The translations under genes and the position numbers were made by a program. The notes beneath the pieces are model-generated. The model was not told where the DNA came from. It ran no database searches and worked only from the letters and a program-made list of their open reading frames with translations. Below are positions 45,485 to 54,549 of a stretch of DNA of 64,000 nucleotides, piece after piece; the stretch's first letter is position 1; each line of letters opens with the position of its first letter. The DNA lies in contig NZ_JAUKWP010000003.1 in NCBI RefSeq assembly GCF_030504545.1, positions 1 through 64,000 of the forward strand. The letters run 5' to 3'. The DNA comes from Lactobacillus sp. YT155. GTDB lineage: Bacteria; Bacillota; Bacilli; Lactobacillales; Lactobacillaceae.

Positions 45485-47671
45485 TTGAAAAATACTAACA
45501 AGTATAAATATATTTCTTTAGCATCAATTATCTTGATGCCTTTTGGGGCAACAGCTGTCAGTGCTGTTGAAAGTACTACTACAACTGATAAGAATGAACC
45601 AGTTCAATCAGAGGTTACTGACAAAGCTTCTGATTCAGAGACAAAGAATGAATTACCATCGTTGAAAAAAAATAATGACAGGACAGAAAAAGCTAATAAA
45701 GAAAAAAGTATTCCTGCCTCTATCGGAGTTACTCCACTAGCAGCTCTACCAACAACAATGAATTGGGGTGGAATAACAATCTCAATTGCTGCTGATGGTA
45801 CATTAACTATTCCTGGTGGAACAATTAGTAATCCTCCTGCTCTTGCCGCATTTATATCAAAAAATACGGTCGAGTCGTCTAAAATTACTAAAATTGTGAT
45901 TGGTGGCCCACTCACGGTCACGGGTAATGCAGACTCAATGTTTGCACTTTTTAGTGCAACAAGTATTGAAGGAATGAGTAATCTAAATACATCTGGTGTT
46001 ACTTCAATGCACAATATGTTTCAAAATTCAGATTTTACCTCTCTTGATTTAAGTCATCTTGACACTTCCAATGTTACTGATATGTCAGGTATGTTTGCCC
46101 AATCAATGTTACCAACTATTGATGTAAGTAAGTTCAATACTGCCAAAGTTACTAATATGAGTGGGATGTTTTACAGCGCCATTAAAGTGGCAACACTTGA
46201 TATAAGTAATTTTAATACATCAAACGTTACTGATATGTCAAAAATGTTTAGCTATAACAAAGTAATGACAAGTTTGAACATTAAAGGAATCAACACTGCA
46301 AACGTTACTAATATGTCTGATATGTTTGCTAATTCAGATGGCCTAACTACTCTTGATGTAAGTGGATTTAATACTGCCAAAGTTACTTCAATGAGCAGTA
46401 TGTTTGCTGGTTTAGATAAAATAACAACACTAAATGTTTCAGGTTTTGATACATCTAACGTTACTGACATGACTTGGATGTTCCAAGGAAATAAAAAATT
46501 AGCCAATCTTGATGTCAGCAAGTTCAAAACTGGCAAAGTTGAGACTATGCAAGCAATGTTTAGTACCGACGCTGCACTTACAAAAATTGATGTAAGTAAT
46601 TGGGATACATCTAATGTTACAAATATGAATTATTTGTTTTATGGTACTGGGGTGAAGGAACTTGATGTTAGTCACTTCAATACAGCCAAAGTTCAATATA
46701 TGGATAGCACATTTAGAGCTATACCGGCATTAGAAAAACTTGATTTATCAAGCTTTAGTGATGCAAGTATTGTTAAAAGAACTAACATGATGATGACCGG
46801 GAGCGCATTGAAAGAATTGAAATTAGGTAATAATTTCAATATGACATCTTCTTCTGGATTAGTTGATCTTCCTGTAACTGATCGTTATTCAGGAAAATGG
46901 CAAAGTGTCGGAACAGGTACAGTTGATAACCCTAAAGGTGATCAAGTTTATACCTCAGCTGAACTAGCTAATAACAACTTCAAAATAAGTGGTGCTGATA
47001 CTTACGTCTGGCAAAAGAATGCTGGTAGTGATGTAACAGTCAACTATGTTGACGAAGAAGGAAACAAAATTGCTGAAGACTCAATTGTTTCTGGTTACTA
47101 CGGAGATATGTTTGCTGTAGATCCAATTTCAATTTCTGGATATACGTTTAAAGAAGCACAAGGTGGAATTTCTTCTGGATCATTCACCGACTCACCTCAA
47201 ACAATTACATTTGTTTATACCAAAGATGTAATTCCTGGTGGAGATGTAACAATTAAATATGTTGATCCTACAGGTAAAAAGATTGCTGATGATACAGTTC
47301 TAAAAGGAAATATCGGTGAAACATTCACAACCCCAGAGCCACCAGTAATAAAGGGTTATACTTACAAAGAACTAATCCAAAACCCAATCGTTAAAACTGC
47401 TAAGTTTGCAGCATTTAGTTCAGTAGCTGCTAAACCAGCTATGGTAGGAACATTTACTGCTGATCCACAATCAATTAGTTTTGTTTACACCAAGGATCCA
47501 GTTGCTCCAGTTGATCCACAAAAACCAGTTGAAAAGACTATTGTGAAAACAGTGGTTAAAGAACTTCCTCGAACAGGTGTTAACGAAAATCTTTCAGTTG
47601 TTCTTTCAATTGCCGGAATTACATTAATTTCAATGATTGGTTTAACGACTTTCAAAAAAATTAAAAACTAG
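45485..47671 (+). CDS. BspA-repeat / MucBP / LPXTG surface adhesin 1
   Basis: A 728-aa secreted, wall-anchored protein. Signal peptide 1-28 (cleavage likely after AVSA), a polar Ser/Lys/Glu stretch to about 85, then BspA-type DUF285 leucine-rich repeats of about 24-25 residues (core LDVSGFNTAKVTSMSSMF) from about 150 to 440. Two MucBP domains follow (about 515-580 and 584-668); the second has an insertion with VVKTAKF-like sequence (here PIVKTAKFAAF). LPRTG is at 694-698, then a hydrophobic helix and a short basic tail. Such proteins bind host or plant surface ligands. TTG 45485 follows AGGAGAAGG. It is the first of three tandem paralogs. Confidence 0.93.
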   Translation: MKNTNKYKYISLASIILMPFGATAVSAVESTTTTDKNEPVQSEVTDKASDSETKNELPSLKKNNDRTEKANKEKSIPASIGVTPLAALPTTMNWGGITISIAADGTLTIPGGTISNPPALAAFISKNTVESSKITKIVIGGPLTVTGNADSMFALFSATSIEGMSNLNTSGVTSMHNMFQNSDFTSLDLSHLDTSNVTDMSGMFAQSMLPTIDVSKFNTAKVTNMSGMFYSAIKVATLDISNFNTSNVTDMSKMFSYNKVMTSLNIKGINTANVTNMSDMFANSDGLTTLDVSGFNTAKVTSMSSMFAGLDKITTLNVSGFDTSNVTDMTWMFQGNKKLANLDVSKFKTGKVETMQAMFSTDAALTKIDVSNWDTSNVTNMNYLFYGTGVKELDVSHFNTAKVQYMDSTFRAIPALEKLDLSSFSDASIVKRTNMMMTGSALKELKLGNNFNMTSSSGLVDLPVTDRYSGKWQSVGTGTVDNPKGDQVYTSAELANNNFKISGADTYVWQKNAGSDVTVNYVDEEGNKIAEDSIVSGYYGDMFAVDPISISGYTFKEAQGGISSGSFTDSPQTITFVYTKDVIPGGDVTIKYVDPTGKKIADDTVLKGNIGETFTTPEPPVIKGYTYKELIQNPIVKTAKFAAFSSVAAKPAMVGTFTADPQSISFVYTKDPVAPVDPQKPVEKTIVKTVVKELPRTGVNENLSVVLSIAGITLISMIGLTTFKKIKN

Positions 47672-47691
47672 ATGAATTGAGTAACTGTACG

Positions 47692-47723
47692 AAACACTTG
47701 CTGTTAAGGTAAGTGTTTTTTTA
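47692..47723 (+). terminator. Terminator of adhesin 1
   Basis: AAACACTT pairs with AAGTGTTT, followed by Ts. Confidence 0.82.
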
Positions 47724-47782
47724 TTTTGGATTTTGATGTAAAAAAAGGAATTATCTTAAAATTATCCTGCGATAAAATACTA

Positions 47783-47811
47783 TTGCTAGCATTCGTAAAA
47801 AATGATAATAT
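47783..47811 (+). promoter_or_regulatory. Promoter of adhesin 2
   Basis: TTGCTA (47783-47788), 17-nt spacer ending TGA, TAATAT (47806-47811): an extended -10 promoter. Confidence 0.7.
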
Positions 47812-47818
47812 GATTTTG

Positions 47819-47842
47819 TTTATATATATAGAAGTATATATG
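47819..47842 (+). promoter_or_regulatory. AU hairpin at the 5' end of the adhesin 2 mRNA
   Basis: TATATATA (47823-47830), GAAG loop, TATATATG (47835-47842) form an 8-bp stem starting within about 5 nt of the expected transcription start. Confidence 0.5.
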
Positions 47843-47871
47843 TTATGGTTTGTTTCTATTGGGAGAGGGAT

Positions 47872-49980
47872 ATGAAAAAGTTTAAATATACTTTATTGAC
47901 GGCAGTTATTTTGCTGCCATTAAGCGCAACAACTGTTAGCGCAATTGAAAATACTAACATAACTGAAAATGAAAAGCCGGAACAACTTGAAAAGTCTAAA
48001 TCAGAAGTTTCGGATATTGATCAAGTAATTAACAATCAAAATGGAAGCAATATCACTAAAGATACAGATGATAGCGTTACTTCTTTAGTAAGCAATCCAT
48101 TAGACCAGAAAGTTCCAATAAAGTCGGAATGGAATGGACTAAAGGTTACATTGGATGAAGATGGTACATTGAATGTTTCTGGTGGAACTATTACTAATCC
48201 AAAACCTCTTTTGAAGTTTGCTAGTGCAAATGGTAATTTAGGAATTAACTTAGAAAGTATTAAAAAAGTTAAATTTTTAGGACCAGTTAAAATTATTGGG
48301 AGTGCTGATTCATTATTTGCAGGATTACCTTCTATAAAATCAATTGAAGGACTTAATCATTTTGATACCTCAGAAGTGACTTCAATGAGAAAAATGTTCG
48401 ATTTCTCAAAAGTATTAACGCTTGATTTAAGTAGCTTTGATACTTCTAATGTTACTGACATGTCAGAAATGTTTTCCTACTGTGATGCGATAAATATTGA
48501 TGCAAGCAATTTTAACACTTCAAAAGTAACTGATATGTCGGGAATGTTTTTGGGAAGTAGATATTTGACCACAGTTAATGTAAGTAGCTTTGATACTTCA
48601 AAGGTTACAAATATGGAAAGCATGTTTAGTAGTAATGCTTTAACTACTTTAGATGTTTCTAATTTTGATACTTCAAAAGTGACAAACATGAAGAGTATGT
48701 TCGTCGGTCTTAAAGCTAAAAATCTTGACGTTTCCAATTTTGACACTTCAAAAGTGAAAAATATGCAAAGTATGTTTTCGGTAATGGATAACATTTCATC
48801 TTTAGATTTATCAAATTTCGATACGACAAATGTAACGAATATGACGTATATGTTTCACAAAAACAGTTCTTCAAGTTTAAATCTAGCCGGTTGGAATACC
48901 TCTAATGTTACTGATATGAACTATATGTTTTATGGTATGTCAAACCTAAAAGAAATAGACGTTAATCATTTTAATACTGGAAAAGTTCAAAGTATGGTAG
49001 GAGTTTTCGGTAAAGATAGTTCTCTTACTAAACTAGATGTAAGTAATTGGGATACCTCCAATGTTACTAACATGGATCAATTATTCGCTGATACATCAAA
49101 AATTGAAGAAATTAATGTAAGTAACTTCAATACTGAAAAAGTTCAAAGTATGCGCTATATTTTTAGCGGAATGATTTCCCTAAAAAAATTAGACTTATCA
49201 AGTTTCAGTGATGCAAAAATTGAAAAAACACTTGGAAAAGCAGGCATGGTAGGAAGTACCTCAAGCATGAAGGAATTGAAGATAGGTAATAAATTCAACT
49301 TAACTTCAGTTTCTGGAGTTCCAACCCGCTCACCAAGACCAACAGAACCATATACTCAGAAATGGCAAAATGTTGGAAATGGTACAGTTGAGAATCCTAA
49401 AGGTCAAAATGTTTGGACTTCTGACGAATTAGAAAACAATGACTTTAAGTCAGGTGGTGCTGATACTTACGTATGGCAACCTAAAGCCGCAAATGGTGAA
49501 GTAACAATTAGTTATGTTGATGAACTAGGTGACAAAATTGCTGTCGATACTGTCTTGAGCGGTACTGTTGGAGAGAGCTTTACAACTCCAGAGCCACCAG
49601 TGATTGACGGTTATACCTATAAAGAATTGATTCAAACACCAGTAGTTAAGACTGCAAAATTTGCGACAGTTAGTTCTGTAATTAAACCTGCGATGATAGG
49701 AACATTCACTGCAGATCCGCAATCAATAAGTTTTGTTTACACTAAGAATCCCGTTGCACCAGTCGATCCACAAAAACCAGTTAGTGAAGAACGTGCCGAT
49801 AAATTAGTTACTAAAACTAAAGCTACGATAAGTCCCGTAACGAATAAAGAACTTCCTAGAACAGGTATTAACGAAAACCTTTCGGTTGTGCTTTCAATTG
49901 TAGGTCTAGGTCTTATCTCAGTACTTGGGTTTGTAAATAAAAAAAAATTAGATAGATTACTTAAATTTAACACTCACTAA
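47872..49980 (+). CDS. BspA-repeat / MucBP / LPXTG surface adhesin 2
   Basis: A 702-aa paralog of its neighbours. Signal peptide of about 26 residues (ends TTVSA), an acidic polar stretch to about 85, DUF285 repeats with very regular cores (SSFDTSKVTNMESMF, SNFDTSKVTNMKSMF) from about 150 to 450, and a single MucBP domain (about 540-625) with the same insertion as the second MucBP of adhesin 1. LPRTG is at 661-665; the tail after the anchor helix is longer and more basic (NKKKLDRLLKFNTH). ATG 47872 follows GGGAGAGGG; the upstream in-frame ATG at 47845 has no SD. The stop codon lies in the terminator stem. Confidence 0.93.
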   Translation: MKKFKYTLLTAVILLPLSATTVSAIENTNITENEKPEQLEKSKSEVSDIDQVINNQNGSNITKDTDDSVTSLVSNPLDQKVPIKSEWNGLKVTLDEDGTLNVSGGTITNPKPLLKFASANGNLGINLESIKKVKFLGPVKIIGSADSLFAGLPSIKSIEGLNHFDTSEVTSMRKMFDFSKVLTLDLSSFDTSNVTDMSEMFSYCDAINIDASNFNTSKVTDMSGMFLGSRYLTTVNVSSFDTSKVTNMESMFSSNALTTLDVSNFDTSKVTNMKSMFVGLKAKNLDVSNFDTSKVKNMQSMFSVMDNISSLDLSNFDTTNVTNMTYMFHKNSSSSLNLAGWNTSNVTDMNYMFYGMSNLKEIDVNHFNTGKVQSMVGVFGKDSSLTKLDVSNWDTSNVTNMDQLFADTSKIEEINVSNFNTEKVQSMRYIFSGMISLKKLDLSSFSDAKIEKTLGKAGMVGSTSSMKELKIGNKFNLTSVSGVPTRSPRPTEPYTQKWQNVGNGTVENPKGQNVWTSDELENNDFKSGGADTYVWQPKAANGEVTISYVDELGDKIAVDTVLSGTVGESFTTPEPPVIDGYTYKELIQTPVVKTAKFATVSSVIKPAMIGTFTADPQSISFVYTKNPVAPVDPQKPVSEERADKLVTKTKATISPVTNKELPRTGINENLSVVLSIVGLGLISVLGFVNKKKLDRLLKFNTH

Positions 49981-49998
49981 AATTAGTGAGTGTTTTTT
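49969..49998 (+). terminator. Terminator of adhesin 2, overlapping its stop codon
   Basis: AACACTCACTAA (49969-49980) pairs with TTAGTGAGTGTT (49983-49994), then Ts. The last codons and TAA form the 5' arm. Confidence 0.88.
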
Positions 49999-50084
49999 GG
50001 TTAAAAAACATAATCCAACAAAGGAGCTTACATTGCAATAGCAAAATTGGAATAACTAAATAGAAATATATTTATATAGTAATA

Positions 50085-50113
50085 TTGATTGTTAGAATTT
50101 TATAATATAAAAT
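50085..50113 (+). promoter_or_regulatory. Promoter of adhesin 3
   Basis: TTGATT (50085-50090), 17-nt spacer, TAAAAT (50108-50113). The same two hexamers and spacing recur at 52591-52619. Confidence 0.6.
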
Positions 50114-50155
50114 GTGGTTAGTAAGAGAATATACTGACGTTTACGGGAGGGATTT

Positions 50156-52501
50156 ATGAAGAAGAAATTAGAGAAACTAACTTATTTATCTTTGACAGCA
50201 TTGATTTTAATGCCACTGGGTTCAAATGTTACTTATGCTATGGAGGAAGCCAATGTTCCATCGAGTGATCAAGTTGGGAAGAACACTGACGCACATCCAG
50301 ATCAAACACAGGAAGAAAATACAGATATAAAAACTCCGGATATTTCAGAAATTATCGACAAGCCACAAATTGAAAAGAAAGATACTCCGAAGTTGTCGTC
50401 AGAAATTAAACCATTTGTTGATACCAATTACGAATGGGGCGGCTTGACGCTCAGAGTCGATGATGCTGGAGTATTGCATATTCCAGGCGGAACAGTCACT
50501 AATCCGGTACAACTTAGTAAGTCAATTAATGAATCATCAACTATTACTAAGGTTCAAATTGAAGGTAATTTGAAACTCATCGGAAATGCTGATAGATTGT
50601 TCTACTATTTACCAAAGGTAACAGAAATTACTGGTTTAGATAAAGTAGATACTTCAGAAGTTACTTCAATGAGTGGAACATTTAAGGACTTAGAATCAAT
50701 AACTTCCTTAGACTTAAGTGGATGGAATACTGCTAAAGTTACCGATATGTCAGAGATGTTTAAATCATTACCATTATTAAAGTCACTTAATATTAGTAGT
50801 TTTGATACTTCTAATGTAACTAATATGTATTTCATGTTCTTTGAAGACCTAGTCTTAGCCAATCTAAATGTAAGTAGTTTTAATACTTCTAAAGTTACTA
50901 ACATGGATAGCATGTTTTCAGGGATGTTTGCTTTAGAAAACTTAGATGTATCAAAATTTGATACCTCAAACGTTACTGAAATGGGATCAATGTTTAGAAT
51001 GACTGAAAGTTTAACTAGCCTTGATGTAAGTAAATTTAACACAGCGAATGTCACAGCTATGGATTCAATGTTTTATGGGGCAAGTAGTCTGACGTCGTTA
51101 GATGTGAGCAAATTCAATACGGCAAAGGTTACTAATATGTCAGCTATGTTTGGCTTAATGGCCAAATTAACTGGGCTCAATTTGACGAACTTTAATACTT
51201 CCAATGTTACTAACATAGCAGGTATGTTTAGTGGCGATGGTTCGCTAACGAGTTTGGATGTATCTAGTTTTGATACTTCTAAAGTAACTGCAATGGGTTC
51301 ATTATTCAATGGTGTTTCTAAAGTGAAAACCATTGATGTCAGCAAGTTCAATACCGCTAAAGTTACAAGCATGGGTTCAATGTTCGCAAATATGACGGCA
51401 CTTCAAAAACTGGACCTTTCTAATTTTAGTCCAGCACCAAGCCCTGCCAGTGCTACATCAAGATTCTTCAGTAACAATATTGGTTTAAAAGAAATTAAAT
51501 TTGATAAATTTATGCCATCAGTAGTACCATTCGCTAACGGACTTCCTTCAGGTAAATGGCAAAATGTTGGTTCAGGAACAACAATAGTTCCAAAGGGAAA
51601 AAATATCTGGAACGCAACTGAGCTGGTGAAGAATTATAATCCAGCGACTGACGCTGACACTTATGTATGGCAACCGGCAGCAGCACGTGATATTACCATA
51701 AAATATGTTGATGAAAATGGGGTATCAATCGCGGATAACAAAGTAAAATCCGGAGTCATGAACGAACCATATTCTGAAACACCAATTGCAATTACTGGTT
51801 ATACATACAAAGGATTAGCCCTTGGAAGTGCGCCAGCATCTGGAAAATTTGGTGCAAGTGTAAAAACAGTTATTTTTGAATATACAAAAGATCCAGTTCC
51901 AGCAGCTGACGTGACAGTTAAGTACTTGGATGAAGATGGTGATTCAATTGCGGCTGACAAAGTACTTTCAGGTAATGTTGGCGAGACTTATACTTCTGAA
52001 CAATTAGATATTGACGGATATACTTTTAAGGAAGTTCAAGGAGAAGCAGTTGGTACATTCACTGATACTCCGCAAAATGTAACTTATATTTATACCAAAG
52101 ATATCATTCCCGCTGCTAATGTTACAATCCAATACTTAGACGAGAATGGAAACAAAATTGCTGCAGATACTGTTTTAACAGGAAATATCGGAGAAATATT
52201 CACGCTACCAGAAGCTCCAGTGATTAAAGGTTATACATATAAGGCAGTGACTCAATTAGCTCTATTAGGAATCTTCACTGATACTCCACAAACGTTTGTC
52301 TATGAGTACAGCAAAGATCCTGTTGCACCAGTAGTTGACCCACAAAAACCAATTAAAGAAAAGACCATTGTAAAAACGATAGTTAAAGAATTACCTCGAA
52401 CCGGTGTTAACGAAAATCTTTCGGTGGTGCTTTCAATTGCAGGAATTACATTAATCTCACTGATTGGTTTGACAACTTTCAAAAAAGCCAAAACTAAATA
52501 A
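50156..52501 (+). CDS. BspA-repeat / MucBP / LPXTG surface adhesin 3
   Basis: A 781-aa paralog with the longest stalk. Signal peptide of about 28 residues (ends VTYAM-type boundary), an acidic polar region to about 90, DUF285 repeats from about 160 to 420 (cores SKFNTAKVTNMSAMF, SSFDTSKVTAMGSLF), then three MucBP domains (about 515-580, 584-645, 650-720) without the insertion seen in adhesins 1 and 2. LPRTG is at 746-750, and the anchor region is nearly identical in protein to that of adhesin 1 although the DNA differs at synonymous sites. ATG 50156 follows GGGAGGGA. Confidence 0.93.
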   Translation: MKKKLEKLTYLSLTALILMPLGSNVTYAMEEANVPSSDQVGKNTDAHPDQTQEENTDIKTPDISEIIDKPQIEKKDTPKLSSEIKPFVDTNYEWGGLTLRVDDAGVLHIPGGTVTNPVQLSKSINESSTITKVQIEGNLKLIGNADRLFYYLPKVTEITGLDKVDTSEVTSMSGTFKDLESITSLDLSGWNTAKVTDMSEMFKSLPLLKSLNISSFDTSNVTNMYFMFFEDLVLANLNVSSFNTSKVTNMDSMFSGMFALENLDVSKFDTSNVTEMGSMFRMTESLTSLDVSKFNTANVTAMDSMFYGASSLTSLDVSKFNTAKVTNMSAMFGLMAKLTGLNLTNFNTSNVTNIAGMFSGDGSLTSLDVSSFDTSKVTAMGSLFNGVSKVKTIDVSKFNTAKVTSMGSMFANMTALQKLDLSNFSPAPSPASATSRFFSNNIGLKEIKFDKFMPSVVPFANGLPSGKWQNVGSGTTIVPKGKNIWNATELVKNYNPATDADTYVWQPAAARDITIKYVDENGVSIADNKVKSGVMNEPYSETPIAITGYTYKGLALGSAPASGKFGASVKTVIFEYTKDPVPAADVTVKYLDEDGDSIAADKVLSGNVGETYTSEQLDIDGYTFKEVQGEAVGTFTDTPQNVTYIYTKDIIPAANVTIQYLDENGNKIAADTVLTGNIGEIFTLPEAPVIKGYTYKAVTQLALLGIFTDTPQTFVYEYSKDPVAPVVDPQKPIKEKTIVKTIVKELPRTGVNENLSVVLSIAGITLISLIGLTTFKKAKTK

Positions 52502-52511
52502 TAATATTTAA

Positions 52512-52540
52512 GAGTGTTTGCAGGGCAAACACTTTTTTAT
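52512..52540 (+). terminator. Terminator of adhesin 3
   Basis: AGTGTTTGC pairs with GCAAACACT around AGG, then six Ts. Confidence 0.92.
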
Positions 52541-52590
52541 TCTCGCTCACAGGTTACTCATACGCTAATTATTATAGTTACAAAATTATA

Positions 52591-52619
52591 TTGATTATTC
52601 GTAAGGGTTTATATAAAAT
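52591..52619 (+). promoter_or_regulatory. Promoter of the two-gene membrane protein unit
   Basis: TTGATT (52591-52596), 17-nt spacer, TAAAAT (52614-52619). Confidence 0.65.
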
Positions 52620-52640
52620 GATGATGTACTTATTTTGATT

Positions 52641-52665
52641 AAAAGACCTGATACAAGGTCTTTTT
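52641..52665 (+). terminator. Leader hairpin with T run before the 150-aa gene
   Basis: AAAAGACCT pairs with AGGTCTTTT around GATACA and ends in Ts, only 15 nt after the expected transcription start and just before the SD AGGAGA. It looks like an attenuator rather than the end of a gene. Confidence 0.55.
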
Positions 52666-52681
52666 AGGAGACAGATAGAAT

Positions 52682-53134
52682 ATGGAATTTAAAAGTAGTA
52701 TTTTTGTCGTAGGACGAAGCTTTCTTTATATGTTAGTTTTTGCCGTAGTTGTTTTTGGAGGAATCTACCTGTTCACTCAGAATGTTCTTTATGGAAGTAT
52801 CGGTGGCGGATTGATTCTCTTGTTAGCAATTTTTAGTTTGTTCAGTGAAACGAAATTCAAAGTCATAGTTGATCAAGGTAAAGTAACTTTCATTGAGGGT
52901 AAGAAAAATACGAAGACTTTCGTGATTGACGAAGTAGCTTTTCAATCATTGAAAAAGACTGGAACTTCAACTATCGGAACTGACTGTAAATTGACAGTTA
53001 AAACAGCCGATTCTGAAGAAACATTTGATTGCACACCATTAGGGAAGAAAAGATATTCCCAGTTATTGGCCGCAATTGGAGTGGATGAAGCTGCACCAAC
53101 TGAACTTCTAACAACGAAAAAAACTAATAAGTAG
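52682..53134 (+). CDS. Membrane protein with a PH-like cytoplasmic part, unrecognised
   Basis: A 150-aa protein with two transmembrane helices (about 12-32 and 38-55, joined by a short loop) and a C-terminal soluble domain of about 90 residues whose alternating pattern (KFKVIVDQGKVTFIEGKK... TKTFVIDEVAFQSLKKTG) resembles bacterial PH-like domains. That resemblance is a visual inference. I do not recognise the family. It shares a transcript with the 133-aa gene 12 nt downstream and follows the adhesin array. Confidence 0.7.
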   Translation: MEFKSSIFVVGRSFLYMLVFAVVVFGGIYLFTQNVLYGSIGGGLILLLAIFSLFSETKFKVIVDQGKVTFIEGKKNTKTFVIDEVAFQSLKKTGTSTIGTDCKLTVKTADSEETFDCTPLGKKRYSQLLAAIGVDEAAPTELLTTKKTNK

Positions 53135-53146
53135 AGGTAGTGTAAT

Positions 53147-53548
53147 ATGAGTAAGCTTTTTGAATCACCAATTTTTTATGTAGTATTAGGGGTAGCAATT
53201 GTACTTTATTTTATTTATGCAATTGTTTGGACTCAACGTAAAAAGAAACGTGATAAAGAATTTGAGAAGAATAATTCCAACATTGGTAAAGTTCACACTC
53301 AACCGGGTATGAAAGTAACAAGTGACACCGAACAGTTAAAAGATTTTATCAAAGGTGTAAATATTGGTTATTATTTTGAACCGGGTAAACACACTGTTAA
53401 TGTCGAATATGAATATCAAAGAACATTGCCAGTTAAAAAGACTATTAGAGTTAAGAAAACTCCAATTTCATTTGAAATTGAAGCTGGTAAAGAATATGAT
53501 TTATCATACAATCAAGACGAAAATCGTTATAACTTTGAAGAAATCTAA
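53147..53548 (+). CDS. Single-helix membrane protein with an extracytoplasmic or cytoplasmic beta domain, unrecognised
   Basis: A 133-aa protein: one N-terminal transmembrane segment (about 9-27), a highly basic stretch (TQRKKKRDKEFEKN) that predicts the C-terminal part is cytoplasmic, then about 80 residues of likely beta structure (PGKHTVNVEYEYQRTLPVKK, EIEAGKEYDLSYN) reminiscent of PEGA-type or carbohydrate-binding-like folds. No family is recognised. SD AGAGGTAG precedes ATG; the 150-aa gene is directly upstream, and the pair probably acts together. Confidence 0.7.
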   Translation: MSKLFESPIFYVVLGVAIVLYFIYAIVWTQRKKKRDKEFEKNNSNIGKVHTQPGMKVTSDTEQLKDFIKGVNIGYYFEPGKHTVNVEYEYQRTLPVKKTIRVKKTPISFEIEAGKEYDLSYNQDENRYNFEEI

Positions 53549-53582
53549 AAAAACTCCGATGATAATTTCATCGGAGTTTTTA
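53549..53582. terminator. Bidirectional terminator between the membrane-protein pair and the lipid-kinase gene
   Basis: AAACTCCGATGA pairs with TCATCGGAGTTT around TAATT, with A and T tracts outside. Confidence 0.92.
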
Positions 53583-54536
53583 TTTATTAATTAATACAAA
53601 AGGATGTTGATCAACATTAAAAGTTAAGTTAATTGCAGTTTTTTCAAAACCTTCGCCATCCATTTGTTTATATTCGGGCTGGTCAGTCTGTAATAACATA
53701 TTATTGGAGGTTAAATGATGGACTCGATCATCATTCATATGACTCCCGTTAGTTAGAAGTTTAATGAATAATCCAATAATACTTAAGAAACTCATCTTTT
53801 CAACAACAATTAAATCAAGTTGATGATCAAACGGATTAGCAGTAGGAACAATTGGAATTCCGCCACCAAAGAAAGGATGGTTAGTCGTTGTAACTAGAAA
53901 AACTTTTTTGAAGATAAAATCTTTTTTGTTTTCAAAACTTTCTACTTGTAGGTCAAAAGCTTTTTGTTGGAAAAAGACTTTTACTAACTGAGAGACATAA
54001 ATTAACTTACCCAAATGAATTGTATTGAAAAATTTCTTGCTGGCTGATTTATTAGAAGCCACAACAATAGCTGCGTCAAAACCAATTCCAATATTGTTAA
54101 CAAAAAAACGAGAGTAGTTGTTTTCATTATCAATGAACTTGCCAATATCAACATTAGTAGTTGGTAGGTCACTCTCTAGGCCATCAATAATTTGGTTTAA
54201 TTGATGTTCAACCTTGAGTCCACGAGCAAAATCATTACCAGATCCTGAAGGAATGTAAGAAAGAGGAGTAGTAGGGTTACTTGAAGAACGGATACCATTT
54301 AGGCATTCGTTAAGGGTGCCATCACCACCAATGACAACTAATAAAGTCGATTCAGCTTGCTTAGATTCAGCAAATTCTTTACCTAAGCGCACACCATCAT
54401 TTGGCTTCTTGGTAACAGCGTATGTGTATTCAATATTTCGTTGCTTTAATAGCTCAAGAAATTTGAAACCACGTTTTTTAGCACGTCCACTTGAGGCATG
54501 TTCATTTAAGATAATGTGTAAGTTTTTGTACTTCAT
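53580..54536 (-). CDS. Diacylglycerol/lipid kinase family protein (YegS/DgkB type)
   Basis: A 318-aa cytoplasmic kinase with the catalytic-domain motif GGDGTLNE at 70-77 and the PSGSGNDFARGL block around 98-109; the C-terminal beta-sandwich closes with QMDGEGFEKTAI. In Firmicutes such proteins include DgkB, which recycles diacylglycerol released during lipoteichoic acid synthesis; substrate is not proved here. The start is uncertain: ATG 54536 has GGGGAG only 4 nt upstream, while ATG 54548 has a weaker AGGG. It lies downstream of rnjA on the same strand. Confidence 0.88.
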   Translation of the reverse strand: MKYKNLHIILNEHASSGRAKKRGFKFLELLKQRNIEYTYAVTKKPNDGVRLGKEFAESKQAESTLLVVIGGDGTLNECLNGIRSSSNPTTPLSYIPSGSGNDFARGLKVEHQLNQIIDGLESDLPTTNVDIGKFIDNENNYSRFFVNNIGIGFDAAIVVASNKSASKKFFNTIHLGKLIYVSQLVKVFFQQKAFDLQVESFENKKDFIFKKVFLVTTTNHPFFGGGIPIVPTANPFDHQLDLIVVEKMSFLSIIGLFIKLLTNGSHMNDDRVHHLTSNNMLLQTDQPEYKQMDGEGFEKTAINLTFNVDQHPFVLINK

Positions 54537-54549
54537 ATTACTCCCCATT

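Noticed and set aside
45900-46780. Regularly spaced repeats that might be a CRISPR array or satellite
   Set aside because: The repeats are in frame, code for about 24-25-residue DUF285 units and vary at synonymous positions, so they are protein repeats.
50605-51372. Long minus-strand frames opposite the adhesin 3 repeats (and similar ones opposite adhesins 1 and 2)
   Set aside because: They are mirror images of the regular repeat codons; composition is repetitive, and no promoter or SD is present.
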